A stretch of DNA of 64,000 nt. It comes from Megaera_A sp965233855 (lineage in GTDB: Bacteria > Pseudomonadota > Alphaproteobacteria > Rickettsiales > Rickettsiaceae). A program made the position numbers and the translations under genes. Location: the NCBI GenBank assembly GCA_965233855.1, contig OZ247586.1, positions 1,364,001-1,428,000 on the forward strand. The letters are read 5' to 3'. The notes below the pieces were generated by a model, which did no database searches, was not told where the DNA came from, and saw nothing but the letters and a program-made list of their open reading frames with translations. Below, in pieces: positions 26,590 to 34,268 of this stretch. Position 1 is the first letter of the stretch. The number at the start of each line of letters is the position of its first letter.

Positions 26590-27036
26590 CTACCAAACTT
26601 CTGGCACTGTTAACAAAGAATCTTCATATTCTCCACTTAAATCAACATCAAGACCAGATATAACATCGTCTTTATTGAGAGCGTCTTGAATGTTTTCTAT
26701 CAAAGAACTCCAAACAATCCTATCAATATTCAATTCTGATTGAATTGAGTTTATATCTGGAACTGGTAGATTATCATCAAATATAAATAAAATCTCAGCA
26801 TCACATTGATCTATATGATTTGGATCTTGAGATATTTTATTTATAGATACTTGTACTTGTTCTATTTTTTTAATTACAGTAATTATCTGGTACAGATGGG
26901 TTTCAAACTCATCTTGTGTTAATCTGGTATTTTGATAATCATCTTTAATAAAATTTTTCATACATTCAAATTCTGCGACATATTGCGCAAATAAAGATTC
27001 TAGGTTTTCAAGTGTATCCTCTGCTCTTTTAGCCAT
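26590..27036 (-). CDS. Hypothetical acidic protein
   Basis: The 148-residue protein starts MAKRAEDTLENLESLFAQYV and is acidic and helical. It has no membrane segment or signal peptide. I do not recognise a family. Codon structure is intact over the full length and a start ATG is present. The gene begins 12 bp from the perfect 27-bp inverted repeat at 27048-27130, which could be its promoter-side operator. Confidence 0.5.
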   Translation of the reverse strand: MAKRAEDTLENLESLFAQYVAEFECMKNFIKDDYQNTRLTQDEFETHLYQIITVIKKIEQVQVSINKISQDPNHIDQCDAEILFIFDDNLPVPDINSIQSELNIDRIVWSSLIENIQDALNKDDVISGLDVDLSGEYEDSLLTVPEVW

Positions 27037-27047
27037 AAGTAATTTCC

Positions 27048-27130
27048 ATAAAGTCTATTATAATACTTAATATACATTAATATTAAATAAGGTAAAGTTA
27101 AAATATATTAAGTATTATAATAGACTTTAT
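27048..27130. repeat. Perfect 27-bp inverted repeat
   Basis: Arms 27048-27074 and 27104-27130 are exact reverse complements (27 of 27) around a 29-base AT-rich spacer. The arm begins ATAAAGTCTATTATAATACT. It sits just upstream of the gene at 26590-27036. Such a perfect match in a decayed region suggests recent origin or selection: a regulatory site, a hairpin, or the ends of a tiny mobile element. Confidence 0.9.
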
Positions 27131-27346
27131 CCAGTTCCAAAAAATATTATTCACAAACCTTCCTTTAAAAAAATCCTGGTAAATTATGTATCATAAGGCG
27201 TATAGAGCTTCTTTTAAATCCAGCATTGCTGTTAATGATCGAGAATTAGATATAGTAGGTGATGCTATTGCAACAGCGCCGCGTAGAAAGCAACAGTAGC
27301 AAGAGCGCTAAGTTTAGCTTCTCGCTGTTGATTTAGATGGGGTAGT

Positions 27347-27674
27347 GTGGTTGCGGATTATAAAAGTTTAGTAGAAGAAGCGAGATGTTGCACATTATAC
27401 TTTTCAAAACTGCCTTTAGTCCCGCGTCCAATTATACAAGTTCATTCTAATGCTAAATTTAATTGCTAGACAGGCACCAGGTAGAATAGTGCCTGATACA
27501 GGAATTCCTTTTAACGATCCTAGTGGAAATCGATTAGGAGCATGGAAGGAATATTGGCTAGATCATTTACCACATCCGAGTCCAAGAGATAATCTTTGGC
27601 TCAAGAAGAATATCTGGTTTGAAGAGGAAATCTTAGTGAAACTAAAAAACATTATTTCTAAACTTATAGGATAG
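27347..27674 (+). pseudogene. Broken uracil-DNA glycosylase family gene
   Basis: The piece from 27347 reads VVADYKSLVEEARCC and KLPLVPRPIIQVHSNAKF, then stops. The next frame (from 27450) reads LIARQAPGRIVPDTGIPFND, DPSGNRLGAW, and ends LPHPSPRDNLWLKKNIWFEE. This order fits the family of uracil-DNA glycosylases with a QAPGR motif and a closing PHPSPRN segment. A frameshift near 27460 and loss of about half the middle (GAW jumps to KEYWLDHLPHP) show it is inactive. The short piece at 27187-27300 is not assigned. Confidence 0.7.
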
Positions 27675-27709
27675 TAGTCTGATAATACGGGTATATACTC
27701 AAGAAAAAA

Positions 27710-27786
27710 TGGTGGGCCCGGCAGGACTTGAACCTGCGACCACTCCGTTATGAGCGGAGCGCTCTAACCAACTGAGCTACAGGCCC
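27710..27786 (-). tRNA. tRNA with CAU anticodon (Met, or lysidine-type Ile2)
   Basis: The 77-nt minus-strand RNA folds as a full cloverleaf. The acceptor starts GGGCCTG and pairs with CGGGCCC, with an encoded A-CCA end. The D arm is AGCTCAGTTGGTTAGAGC, the anticodon stem CTCCG/CGGAG holds the loop CTCATAA, and the T arm is GCAGGTTCAAGTCCTGC. The anticodon is CAU. The body fits elongator Met or Ile2 (modified by TilS); the sequence alone does not separate these. It has the A discriminator and is not an initiator tRNA (no CCC anticodon-stem run). Confidence 0.93.
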
Positions 27787-28065
27787 TATATTTTATAGTA
27801 GGTCAGTTTGAGTTTAATTTTATATATCCGCGCGCGTTAAAAGTCCAGTAAAATTTCTCTTTGAATTTAATCATTTTCTGTTTAGTTAGCTCGATTTAAA
27901 AAATAGTATAATTTTTATCTCTGTTGTGATGGTTTGCTTCTAATTATTCTCTCTAAATCTTCAACACGTAGATGTATTTCAGCGTACTGTTCGGTGAGTC
28001 CAGATTCTTTTTGTTTTAATTTACTTAGGTTAGGTGCAACTAAAATATTTAATTTTTAAAGAGGG

Positions 28066-28617
28066 TTAGTTAATGTTGCAGACCATTAAAACTCCACGGC
28101 TTTGGTCAAAATAACCTCCTTCTTGGATGAATTCGCATTCCTTTTTAAAGCCTGCTTTGTTATAGACGTGGATAGCTTTTGGATTGTTTTGCAGCGGATC
28201 AATTAAAAATGTTTTTATATTAGATTCGATATTAGTGCAAAAGAATCTTATAAATTCTTTGAGGGTTTTCGCAGCTAGACCTTTTCCTATATAATTAACA
28301 CTACCAATACAAAAATCTAATCCAAAAGTTCTGCGATCTTGTGATAGATATGGTTTGATATATTCTGGAGTATCCTCAGTATTATGTTCTTCATGAGTCA
28401 TTATGAGTGAAAAAGGCGTATTATCATGGAACCCAACCCAATACTCGAACATGCCATTCCAATAGGTAGACGGGGTTTGTCTACCATGCATGAAATTTAA
28501 AATATCATCTTTATGAGCTGAACTATTATCCCAGAATTCTTGAATATGCGGCTTAGATAACCATTCAAAAATAATATGATGATAATCAATTGTGGCTTTT
28601 TTAAATGTAATACTCAT
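28066..28617 (-). CDS. GNAT family N-acetyltransferase
   Basis: The 183-residue protein resembles the AAC(6')/RimJ branch of GNAT acetyltransferases. The start ITFKKATIDYHHIIFEWLSK is typical, followed by LDFCIGSVNYIGKGLAAKTL, whose GKGLA part binds acetyl-CoA, and AIHVYNKAGFKKECEF. The substrate is unknown; aminoglycoside, siderophore or protein N-termini are options. It is intact in an otherwise decayed area. Confidence 0.8.
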   Translation of the reverse strand: MSITFKKATIDYHHIIFEWLSKPHIQEFWDNSSAHKDDILNFMHGRQTPSTYWNGMFEYWVGFHDNTPFSLIMTHEEHNTEDTPEYIKPYLSQDRRTFGLDFCIGSVNYIGKGLAAKTLKEFIRFFCTNIESNIKTFLIDPLQNNPKAIHVYNKAGFKKECEFIQEGGYFDQSRGVLMVCNIN

Positions 28618-28716
28618 ATTGGAATTGTATATGGTAGCAAATGTAATTGCTAGATTTTTATAGTTTTTTTACTAGTAAAGAACTACAGAAATTACAATAA
28701 TTTCTATAGTTCTGCC

Positions 28717-28857
28717 TTACTTAAGCAATACCCAAATTTCAGTTAAAAGCTCTGTTTCTGCAACTTCATGATCAAAATTTTGATAACAGAACACACAAGG
28801 TAAATCGCCTAGTTCTTCTCCAGATTCTGGAAGCCAATCACGGTATAGTCCGTAAAT
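28717..28857 (-). pseudogene. C-terminal fragment of a GyrI-like/AraC-effector domain, cut by IS982
   Basis: The minus-strand frame enters from the IS end and reads YGLYRDWLPESGEELGDLP, then EVAVETELLTEIWVLLK-like residues up to TAA at 28717. This resembles the end of GyrI-like small-molecule-binding domains. The front of the gene is not found on the other side of the IS, so a deletion also occurred. Confidence 0.6.
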
Positions 28858-29826
28858 AACCCCAACTATGCATAAGAATCTAATTTTACCATTTGATCTA
28901 GAGATGGTTTATCAGTTCTAATTTGGTAATTTATGAGTCCAGCAAATAAGTGAGAAAAAGCGTTGATAGGTGATCTGTGCCTACTATGAATCAAAGTATT
29001 CAATGACTTCATAGAGGAGAATATAGTCTCAATAAAACTACGACGCATCAACATCATTTTATCTGTAGTATCCATTAAAATATTTTTCATATTCTTTTTG
29101 ATTTTAGTAATCAAAGTCACTTTTTGTTCAAATAATTCAGCGGATAGTTTTTTGGATATATACCCTTTATCACCAATAAGTTTACCAGTAATACCTTTCA
29201 CCATTTCCATAACTGGAGAACGATCATTAACGTTGCCACCAGTAATAGTCATACTTACAATTTCTCCGAATGTATTGAGAATAAAGTGCAACTTAAAGCC
29301 AAAAAACCAACCAGTAGAAGTCTTGCCTTTTTTAGCTAATCCTTTAAAAACTTTATGTCTTTTTTCTCGAAGATTATGACAAACAGCCATAGGCGTTGCA
29401 TCTATAAACATATATTCTGTTACCTTACCTTCAAGGCTTTTAAGCATGCAAACCACAGCAGGGAAAGCAAGTTTTATTAGTGCTGTAAAGCGATCGTAAT
29501 GTACTAAGTAGCTGAATAAGTTTCTGTGATTCCTCATAAGTTCTAGGTAAAAATATTTAAAGCATGACATTCCAGATTGATGGAAAGCTATCAGGATAGT
29601 TATTATTTCTGACAAGCTCATTTTACATGGTTTATTACGCTTTCTAATACCACTGGTAATGAGTGTCTTTTTGTACCAATTTTCAAATCCTTTACAAAAA
29701 TCATCGACAAAGCAGAACAAACTATCGTAATCTATATTCATTGGGGTACCTTTTTTAGATTGCAAAAATACAGAATACCCCAATATCACTAGCTATGCAG
29801 TCCTTTTCTTATACATAGTTCGGGTT
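28858..29826 (-). mobile_element. IS982-family insertion sequence, copy B
   Basis: It is 969 bp, the same length as copy A, with the same 19-bp ends, and inverted relative to copy A. AATAAC occurs at 28855-28860 and 29829-29834, a possible short target repeat. It separates a GyrI-like fragment from a possible kinase fragment. Confidence 0.9.
28866..29741 (-). CDS. IS982-family transposase, second copy
   Basis: The 291-residue product is identical in translation to that of 429-1304, including all catalytic segments (IDATPMAVC, IGDKGYIS, RRSFIETIF). The start is chosen at the ATG at 29741 for the same reason. The coding region is intact, so both copies could supply transposase. Confidence 0.93.
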   Translation of the reverse strand: MNIDYDSLFCFVDDFCKGFENWYKKTLITSGIRKRNKPCKMSLSEIITILIAFHQSGMSCFKYFYLELMRNHRNLFSYLVHYDRFTALIKLAFPAVVCMLKSLEGKVTEYMFIDATPMAVCHNLREKRHKVFKGLAKKGKTSTGWFFGFKLHFILNTFGEIVSMTITGGNVNDRSPVMEMVKGITGKLIGDKGYISKKLSAELFEQKVTLITKIKKNMKNILMDTTDKMMLMRRSFIETIFSSMKSLNTLIHSRHRSPINAFSHLFAGLINYQIRTDKPSLDQMVKLDSYA

Positions 29827-29832
29827 ATAATA

Positions 29833-29934
29833 ACAAGCCCTATTGAAGGAATTGTTTTTGAAAGTCTGAGTTCTAGAAGAGCAAAACTCGAGGATAAAGT
29901 ATATTTTGGAATAGGACTTAGAATTGTTGATTAA
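29833..29934 (+). pseudogene. Possible histidine-kinase ATPase fragment
   Basis: A short open stretch next to the IS reads SPIEGIVFESLSSRRAKLED and KVYFGIGLRIVD before TAA at 29932-29934. IVFESL...SRR and GIGLRIVD resemble the G1/G2 boxes at the end of a HATPase domain. It is only about 33 residues, so the call is weak. The rest of the gene is gone. Confidence 0.4.
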
Positions 29935-29951
29935 TATAAAATGTCTGTATT

Positions 29952-30113
29952 ATGGAAGAAAAAACACGAGAAGCACTTCTAAAACTTTATGATGATATGA
30001 TAATAGCGAGAAGAGCAAATACTCTTGAAGGAATTCAAAAAATAGGGTTAACACCTGAACCTGAGGATACAGAAAATTATCTTATGGGAGATTATAATAA
30101 CGAAGAAGGGTAG
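29952..30113 (+). CDS. Small hypothetical protein
   Basis: A 53-codon frame starts MEEKTREALLKLYDDMIIAR and ends DYNNEEG. It is acidic and helical at the start. It follows the kinase-like fragment by 17 bp and could be its former operon partner. No family is recognised, and it may not be expressed. Confidence 0.35.
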   Translation: MEEKTREALLKLYDDMIIARRANTLEGIQKIGLTPEPEDTENYLMGDYNNEEG

Positions 30114-30131
30114 TTAAAAATCTTGTAGGGC

Positions 30132-30608
30132 TTACTCCAAAATTACTGGCTCATACGTTAAAACTGCCTGCTGATCAGAAATAACTCCCTGACAATATGA
30201 TTTTGTGGGATCTACAAGTACATTAGTCATTGCTGCTCGCCCTAAAAGCATTCGATGATGCATAATATCACGATTTGTTAGGGTAATATCAATATCCCAT
30301 ATACATTTACCAATCTTGATTGGTGACCTTATTACTATTCTATTTTCTTTATGACCATTAGAACTTTTTACAGTTCGCATTCCTACAATTTCTGCAACGG
30401 CTTTGCGACAAACTTTATCATTATTTTGTATAGGATGAATAATAAACTCAGCACATTCCTTATTATTCAATCTAACTATTTTTATATCATATGCATGCAG
30501 AGCAGAGGTTTTTGCCCCTGTATCAATCTTTACCTTAATTAGTGGAACATCAAAATCAAGTAACCCAGCCCACTCTCTCCATCCAACTAATAAAGAGTCG
30601 GTATTCAT
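30132..30608 (-). CDS. Retropepsin-like ATP-dependent zinc protease (RimB-type)
   Basis: The 158-residue protein belongs to the PF05618 family, named putative ATP-dependent zinc protease but with a retropepsin-like fold. The active-site-like motif is KIDTGAKTSALHA (about residues 27-39), followed by RTVKSSNGHKENRIVI and HRMLLGRAAM. In Pseudomonas the related rimB gene sits with rimK, where the products tune glutamation of ribosomal protein S6. Here the gene is third in the order rimK, AstE-like, protease. Its start overlaps the stop of the middle gene by 4 bp (ATGA), so translation is coupled. Confidence 0.82.
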   Translation of the reverse strand: MNTDSLLVGWREWAGLLDFDVPLIKVKIDTGAKTSALHAYDIKIVRLNNKECAEFIIHPIQNNDKVCRKAVAEIVGMRTVKSSNGHKENRIVIRSPIKIGKCIWDIDITLTNRDIMHHRMLLGRAAMTNVLVDPTKSYCQGVISDQQAVLTYEPVILE

Positions 30609-31621
30609 CCTAGCTCCTCATCATAATTTGCAACTCCATCTGCAACAGCTCTTGGATTATCAAAAGTAGCAACATGAAATAGTGCGTCACCATTATTTAC
30701 CAAAGGCATCATTGTAATTCCAATAATTATTCCAGTTTTTCTAGCTCTTACAAAATGTTTTTCAGTTCCAAATGGATCGGAAATCACTCCTAATATTTCA
30801 CCTTTTTTTACCTTGTTCCCAACATGTTTGCGAGCAAGCATACTCCCACTATGAGGAGCACGTACCCAATGACTAGAATCTGCACAAAAAATCTCTCTTT
30901 TCTTAGGAATTTTTTTCCTGACTAATTCTTTTCTTAACATTCCAATGCTTGCCAAAATAGAAAGTATGCCTTTTTCAGCTGATCTAATTATTTTTTCATC
31001 ATATCTTAAAGCTTCTCCACCTTCGAACAAAAGAATTTTAACACCCTTTTCTGCTGCCGCTTGACGAAGAGAGGCATCTCTATAATTTGAATGCAAAATA
31101 ACCGGGACTCCAAACTCTTTTGCCAAATTTTTAATCTCCGGATTATCTAAATACGCTCTTATTTGAGGTAAATTAAATCTATGCGCACTACCTGTATGAA
31201 GATCAATACCATACTCGCATTTTTCTACTATTTCTTTAATGAATTTATATGCAATCTGACCAGCTAAAGACCCTTTCTTTGACCCAGGAAAAACCCTATT
31301 TAAATCTCTTCTATCTGGAAGATAACGAAGATTTCGATTAAACCCAAACATATTCACTATTGGAACTGCAATAAGAGTTCCCCTTAAATTTGATAATAAT
31401 TTCTTACGAGATAATAATCTTCGAATTACTTCAACACCATTTATCTCATCTCCATGAATTGCCGCAGACACAAATATGGTAGGGCCGGGCTTTTCACCAC
31501 GTATTACTTCCACCGGAATAGTCATCTCAGTATGATCATAGAGTTTGGAAACAACTATTTCAAAGCGCTTCCTTTCTCCCTTCTCTATACTAACACCGTC
31601 TATGACAAGTTCATCCTTCAT
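30605..31621 (-). CDS. Succinylglutamate desuccinylase / aspartoacylase family protein
   Basis: The 338-residue protein is an M14-like zinc deacylase. The metal-binding segment is AAIHGDEINGVEV (His and Glu, about residues 53-65), the Arg-rich stretch RYLPDRRDLNRVFPG follows, and the second His lies in YGIDLHTGSAHR. The C-terminal ~90 residues form a beta domain (RAPHSGSMLARKHVGNKVKK) that resembles a lipoyl-like cap. Family members remove acyl groups from amino acids. Lying between rimK and the retropepsin-like gene, it may act on glutamylated or similar amide bonds; that is an inference. It follows rimK after 5 bp. Confidence 0.85.
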   Translation of the reverse strand: MKDELVIDGVSIEKGERKRFEIVVSKLYDHTEMTIPVEVIRGEKPGPTIFVSAAIHGDEINGVEVIRRLLSRKKLLSNLRGTLIAVPIVNMFGFNRNLRYLPDRRDLNRVFPGSKKGSLAGQIAYKFIKEIVEKCEYGIDLHTGSAHRFNLPQIRAYLDNPEIKNLAKEFGVPVILHSNYRDASLRQAAAEKGVKILLFEGGEALRYDEKIIRSAEKGILSILASIGMLRKELVRKKIPKKREIFCADSSHWVRAPHSGSMLARKHVGNKVKKGEILGVISDPFGTEKHFVRARKTGIIIGITMMPLVNNGDALFHVATFDNPRAVADGVANYDEELG

Positions 31622-31626
31622 AAATC

Positions 31627-32544
31627 CTAACCTTTCATAAATATCTGAGTTCGTAAGGTTCTATTAATATCTTTCTCAATAAATTCTATTATGTTGCCTG
31701 CTATATTCTTTCCAGTTGCCTCCTCAATACCCTCTAGTCCGGGAGATGAATTTACTTCTAATACAAGAGGACCACGATTTGAGCGAACAAGATCAACTCC
31801 AGATACCTTTAAACCTAATACTTTAGAAGCTTTAACGGCAATTGCTCTCTCTGCCGGAGATATTTTAATCATCTCAGCAGATCCACCATTATGTAGGTTA
31901 GATCTAAACTCTCCTTCCGCGCCTTGCCTTTTCATAGCAGCAACAACCTTATCACCAATTACTAAGCACCGAATATCAGCACCTGCGGATTCTTCGATAA
32001 ATTCTTGAACAAGAAAATCTGCATGCAAACTTAAAAAAGCACTAATTAAACTTTCCGCTGCTTTTTGTGTTTCAGCAAGCAATACTCCTTTTCCTTGGGT
32101 ACTCTCTAAGACCTTTACAATTAATGGCGCACCACCAACTGATGAAATCAAATCCTTTGTAGCATTACCTGAGTTAGCATAGCTAGTAACTGGAATACCT
32201 ACTTCTTTTCTAGCAAGCAATTGGTGCGCACGTAATTTGTCACGTGACCTAGTAATTGCTACCGATCCATTTACTGCATAAACTCCAGCAACTTCAAACT
32301 GACGCAGCACTGCCGCCCCATAAACAGTTGCAGATGCACCTATTCTTGGTATTACCGCGTCAAATTCTAATTTTTCTTGTTCATTTTTTGGCTTATAATA
32401 AACATCTGGATGATTGCCAGTAATATTCATATAGCATTTTAAAGGATTCACGACCATCACCTCATGCCCCCTTGCCTCCGTAGCTTCAACCAGTCTTGCT
32501 GTAGAATATATCTTGGCACTGCGAGATAAAATTCCTATTCTCAT
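31627..32544 (-). CDS. rimK: RimK-type alpha-L-glutamate ligase (ATP-grasp)
   Basis: The 305-residue protein is an ATP-grasp ligase. E. coli RimK adds glutamate to the C-terminus of ribosomal protein S6. The start MRIGILSRSAKIYSTARLVEA is typical. Nucleotide binding is shown by PLIVKVLESTQGKGVLLAE and LVQEFIEESAGADIRCLVIG, and magnesium binding by GVDLVRSNRGPLVLEVNSSPG. The length fits RimK. It is first in the three-gene operon and divergent from the Wzt gene, with about 180 bp between them. Confidence 0.92.
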   Translation of the reverse strand: MRIGILSRSAKIYSTARLVEATEARGHEVMVVNPLKCYMNITGNHPDVYYKPKNEQEKLEFDAVIPRIGASATVYGAAVLRQFEVAGVYAVNGSVAITRSRDKLRAHQLLARKEVGIPVTSYANSGNATKDLISSVGGAPLIVKVLESTQGKGVLLAETQKAAESLISAFLSLHADFLVQEFIEESAGADIRCLVIGDKVVAAMKRQGAEGEFRSNLHNGGSAEMIKISPAERAIAVKASKVLGLKVSGVDLVRSNRGPLVLEVNSSPGLEGIEEATGKNIAGNIIEFIEKDINRTLRTQIFMKG

Positions 32545-32680
32545 TTGCTTAATTTCTCATTTAATATAGGCTTAATATTGTCATGTAATTTAACTAATGA
32601 CCATCTATATTTTCATATATTACATATAAAACATAGGGCTGTGACACTTGAAATTAATATAAATATCTAAATCAGACATG

Positions 32681-32709
32681 TTTACAAAATACTATTTAAA
32701 CTGTATAGT
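32681..32709 (+). promoter_or_regulatory. Promoter of the polysaccharide export genes
   Basis: TTTACA (32681-32686) and TATAGT (32704-32709) are 17 bp apart. Transcription from here would start near 32716, just before the ATG at 32722 and 24 bp before the ATG at 32740, which favours the latter as the start of the ABC gene. Confidence 0.5.
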
Positions 32710-32739
32710 CTCTATCATAGTATGTACTTTTTAAAATCC

Positions 32740-33474
32740 ATGTCTCACGAAATATTTGTTAGAATTGAGAATTGTAGCCTATCTGGTATCGATTCAATTA
32801 AAAGAGTCCAAAGCCTAAGACAAATGTTTCTAAGTCCTGGAAAAATCACAGGCGCAGTAATACCAATCCTAAATGATATTAGTTTTTCGTGCAAAACAGG
32901 CGATAAAGTAGCCTTAATCGGAAGCAATGGATCCGGAAAAAGTTCTATATTAAAACTAATTTCCGGTATATATCCACCCAAAAAAGGAAATGTTGCGATT
33001 CAAGGTAAAATCACTTCAATCATTGAAATGGGTCTTGGCGTTGAACCAGAATTTACTGGCAGACAAAATATCAAGATATTAATGCTATATAATAATATGC
33101 TTGATAAATACAACAAAGAATTTGAACAAAAAGTAATTGATTTCTCTGAACTTGGAGAAAAAATTGACCAACCACTTAAAAATTATAGTTCGGGAATGCT
33201 CTCACGCTTAGCATTTTCTACCTGCATTTTCCAAAATCCTGATATATTACTTTTAGATGAAGTGTTTGCCGCTGGTGATGGTAAATTCATTGCAAAATCT
33301 CTTGAATTTATGAAAAATAAAATAAACACGGTTCCAATCACTATTTTAGTTTCGCATCAGGAAGAGATCATCAGAGAACATTGCAATCGCTGTATTTTAG
33401 TTAAAAACGGACGAATAATCCAAGATGGAGAACCAGATAAAATTTTACCAATTTACAACTCAGGAATTTATTGA
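32740..33474 (+). CDS. Polysaccharide ABC transporter, ATP-binding protein (Wzt/KpsT type)
   Basis: The protein has 244 residues from ATG 32740; an earlier ATG at 32722 adds six. It is the ATPase of an ABC-2 exporter for O-antigen or similar glycans. Walker A is IGSNGSGKSSILKLI, the signature is NYSSGMLSRLAFST, Walker B is DILLLDEVFAAGD, and the switch is VSHQEE. A Wzt-like insert with YPPKKGNVAIQGKI is present, but the C-terminal carbohydrate-binding domain of some Wzt proteins is absent. It overlaps the permease gene by 4 bp. Confidence 0.9.
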   Translation: MSHEIFVRIENCSLSGIDSIKRVQSLRQMFLSPGKITGAVIPILNDISFSCKTGDKVALIGSNGSGKSSILKLISGIYPPKKGNVAIQGKITSIIEMGLGVEPEFTGRQNIKILMLYNNMLDKYNKEFEQKVIDFSELGEKIDQPLKNYSSGMLSRLAFSTCIFQNPDILLLDEVFAAGDGKFIAKSLEFMKNKINTVPITILVSHQEEIIREHCNRCILVKNGRIIQDGEPDKILPIYNSGIY

Positions 33475-34250
33475 TGTTTAAGCACATTTTTACTCAAAAA
33501 TACTGGAGTGGCATTCTGCTATTAACACAGATTTCGATCGCGCGCAGAAATGCAAACACGTTTCTTGGCAGTCTGTGGGGACTCATCCAACCATTTTTAC
33601 ATATCACAGTCATCTCATTTTTTATGAGTTTTTTACTTAGATTCGAACCAAAAGTTATAGTAACAAACCTTGTTGGTTCACTGCCCTTTTGGACTTTTAT
33701 TATGTTGGGGTTGGGTAATGCGGCAGAATCTCTAAAAGCAAATTCAGAAGTTTTAAAAAGAGTTCTACTGCCTAAAACATATTTTCCAATCTCAGATGTA
33801 CTTGCAAACTGCTATACATTACTATATTCATTCATAGCTATGTATTTTTCTCTTATACTTTTTTTCCCTGAATTATTTACTTGGAAAATTATATTTATAC
33901 CCTTCCTAGCCTTGCCACTGATCATATCTGTAATGACTAGCAGTATAGTAGCTGCATATGCAACACCTTATATTCGAGATATTCCTCAATTCTTAAATGT
34001 CCTACTTGGCGTTTTATATTGGACTATTCCTATAATTTATCCATATAGTATGGTTCCTGAATCTAAGAAAATATTCTTTGAATTACACCCAATCTACATA
34101 GTAATCAAACCCATACAAGATCTTGTGATAACTACAGAACTACCTGGAATAATGCTAATAGCCAAATCTTGGCTTGTATGCATTATTGTTTCATTAATTA
34201 GCTATTTTATATACAGGAAATTAGCTAAAAATGTTATTTATTATCTATAA
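33471..34250 (+). CDS. Polysaccharide ABC transporter permease (Wzm type)
   Basis: The 259-residue protein has about six membrane helices. It matches ABC-2 type permeases of O-antigen export, with the amphipathic start QISIARRNANTFLGSLWGLIQP before helix 1 and the typical YATPYIRDIPQFLNVLLGVLYWTIPIIYP late in the protein. It forms the pore for lipid-linked glycan with the ATPase encoded just upstream. rfbB follows 18 bp downstream. Confidence 0.9.
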   Translation: MMFKHIFTQKYWSGILLLTQISIARRNANTFLGSLWGLIQPFLHITVISFFMSFLLRFEPKVIVTNLVGSLPFWTFIMLGLGNAAESLKANSEVLKRVLLPKTYFPISDVLANCYTLLYSFIAMYFSLILFFPELFTWKIIFIPFLALPLIISVMTSSIVAAYATPYIRDIPQFLNVLLGVLYWTIPIIYPYSMVPESKKIFFELHPIYIVIKPIQDLVITTELPGIMLIAKSWLVCIIVSLISYFIYRKLAKNVIYYL

Positions 34251-34268
34251 AAGTCTCATTTAATAATT

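Noticed and set aside
27939..28043. Minus-strand stretch of ~34 open codons ending RVEDLERIIRSKPSQQR
   Set aside because: It has no usable start codon and is too short; a link to phage-shock proteins is only a faint resemblance.
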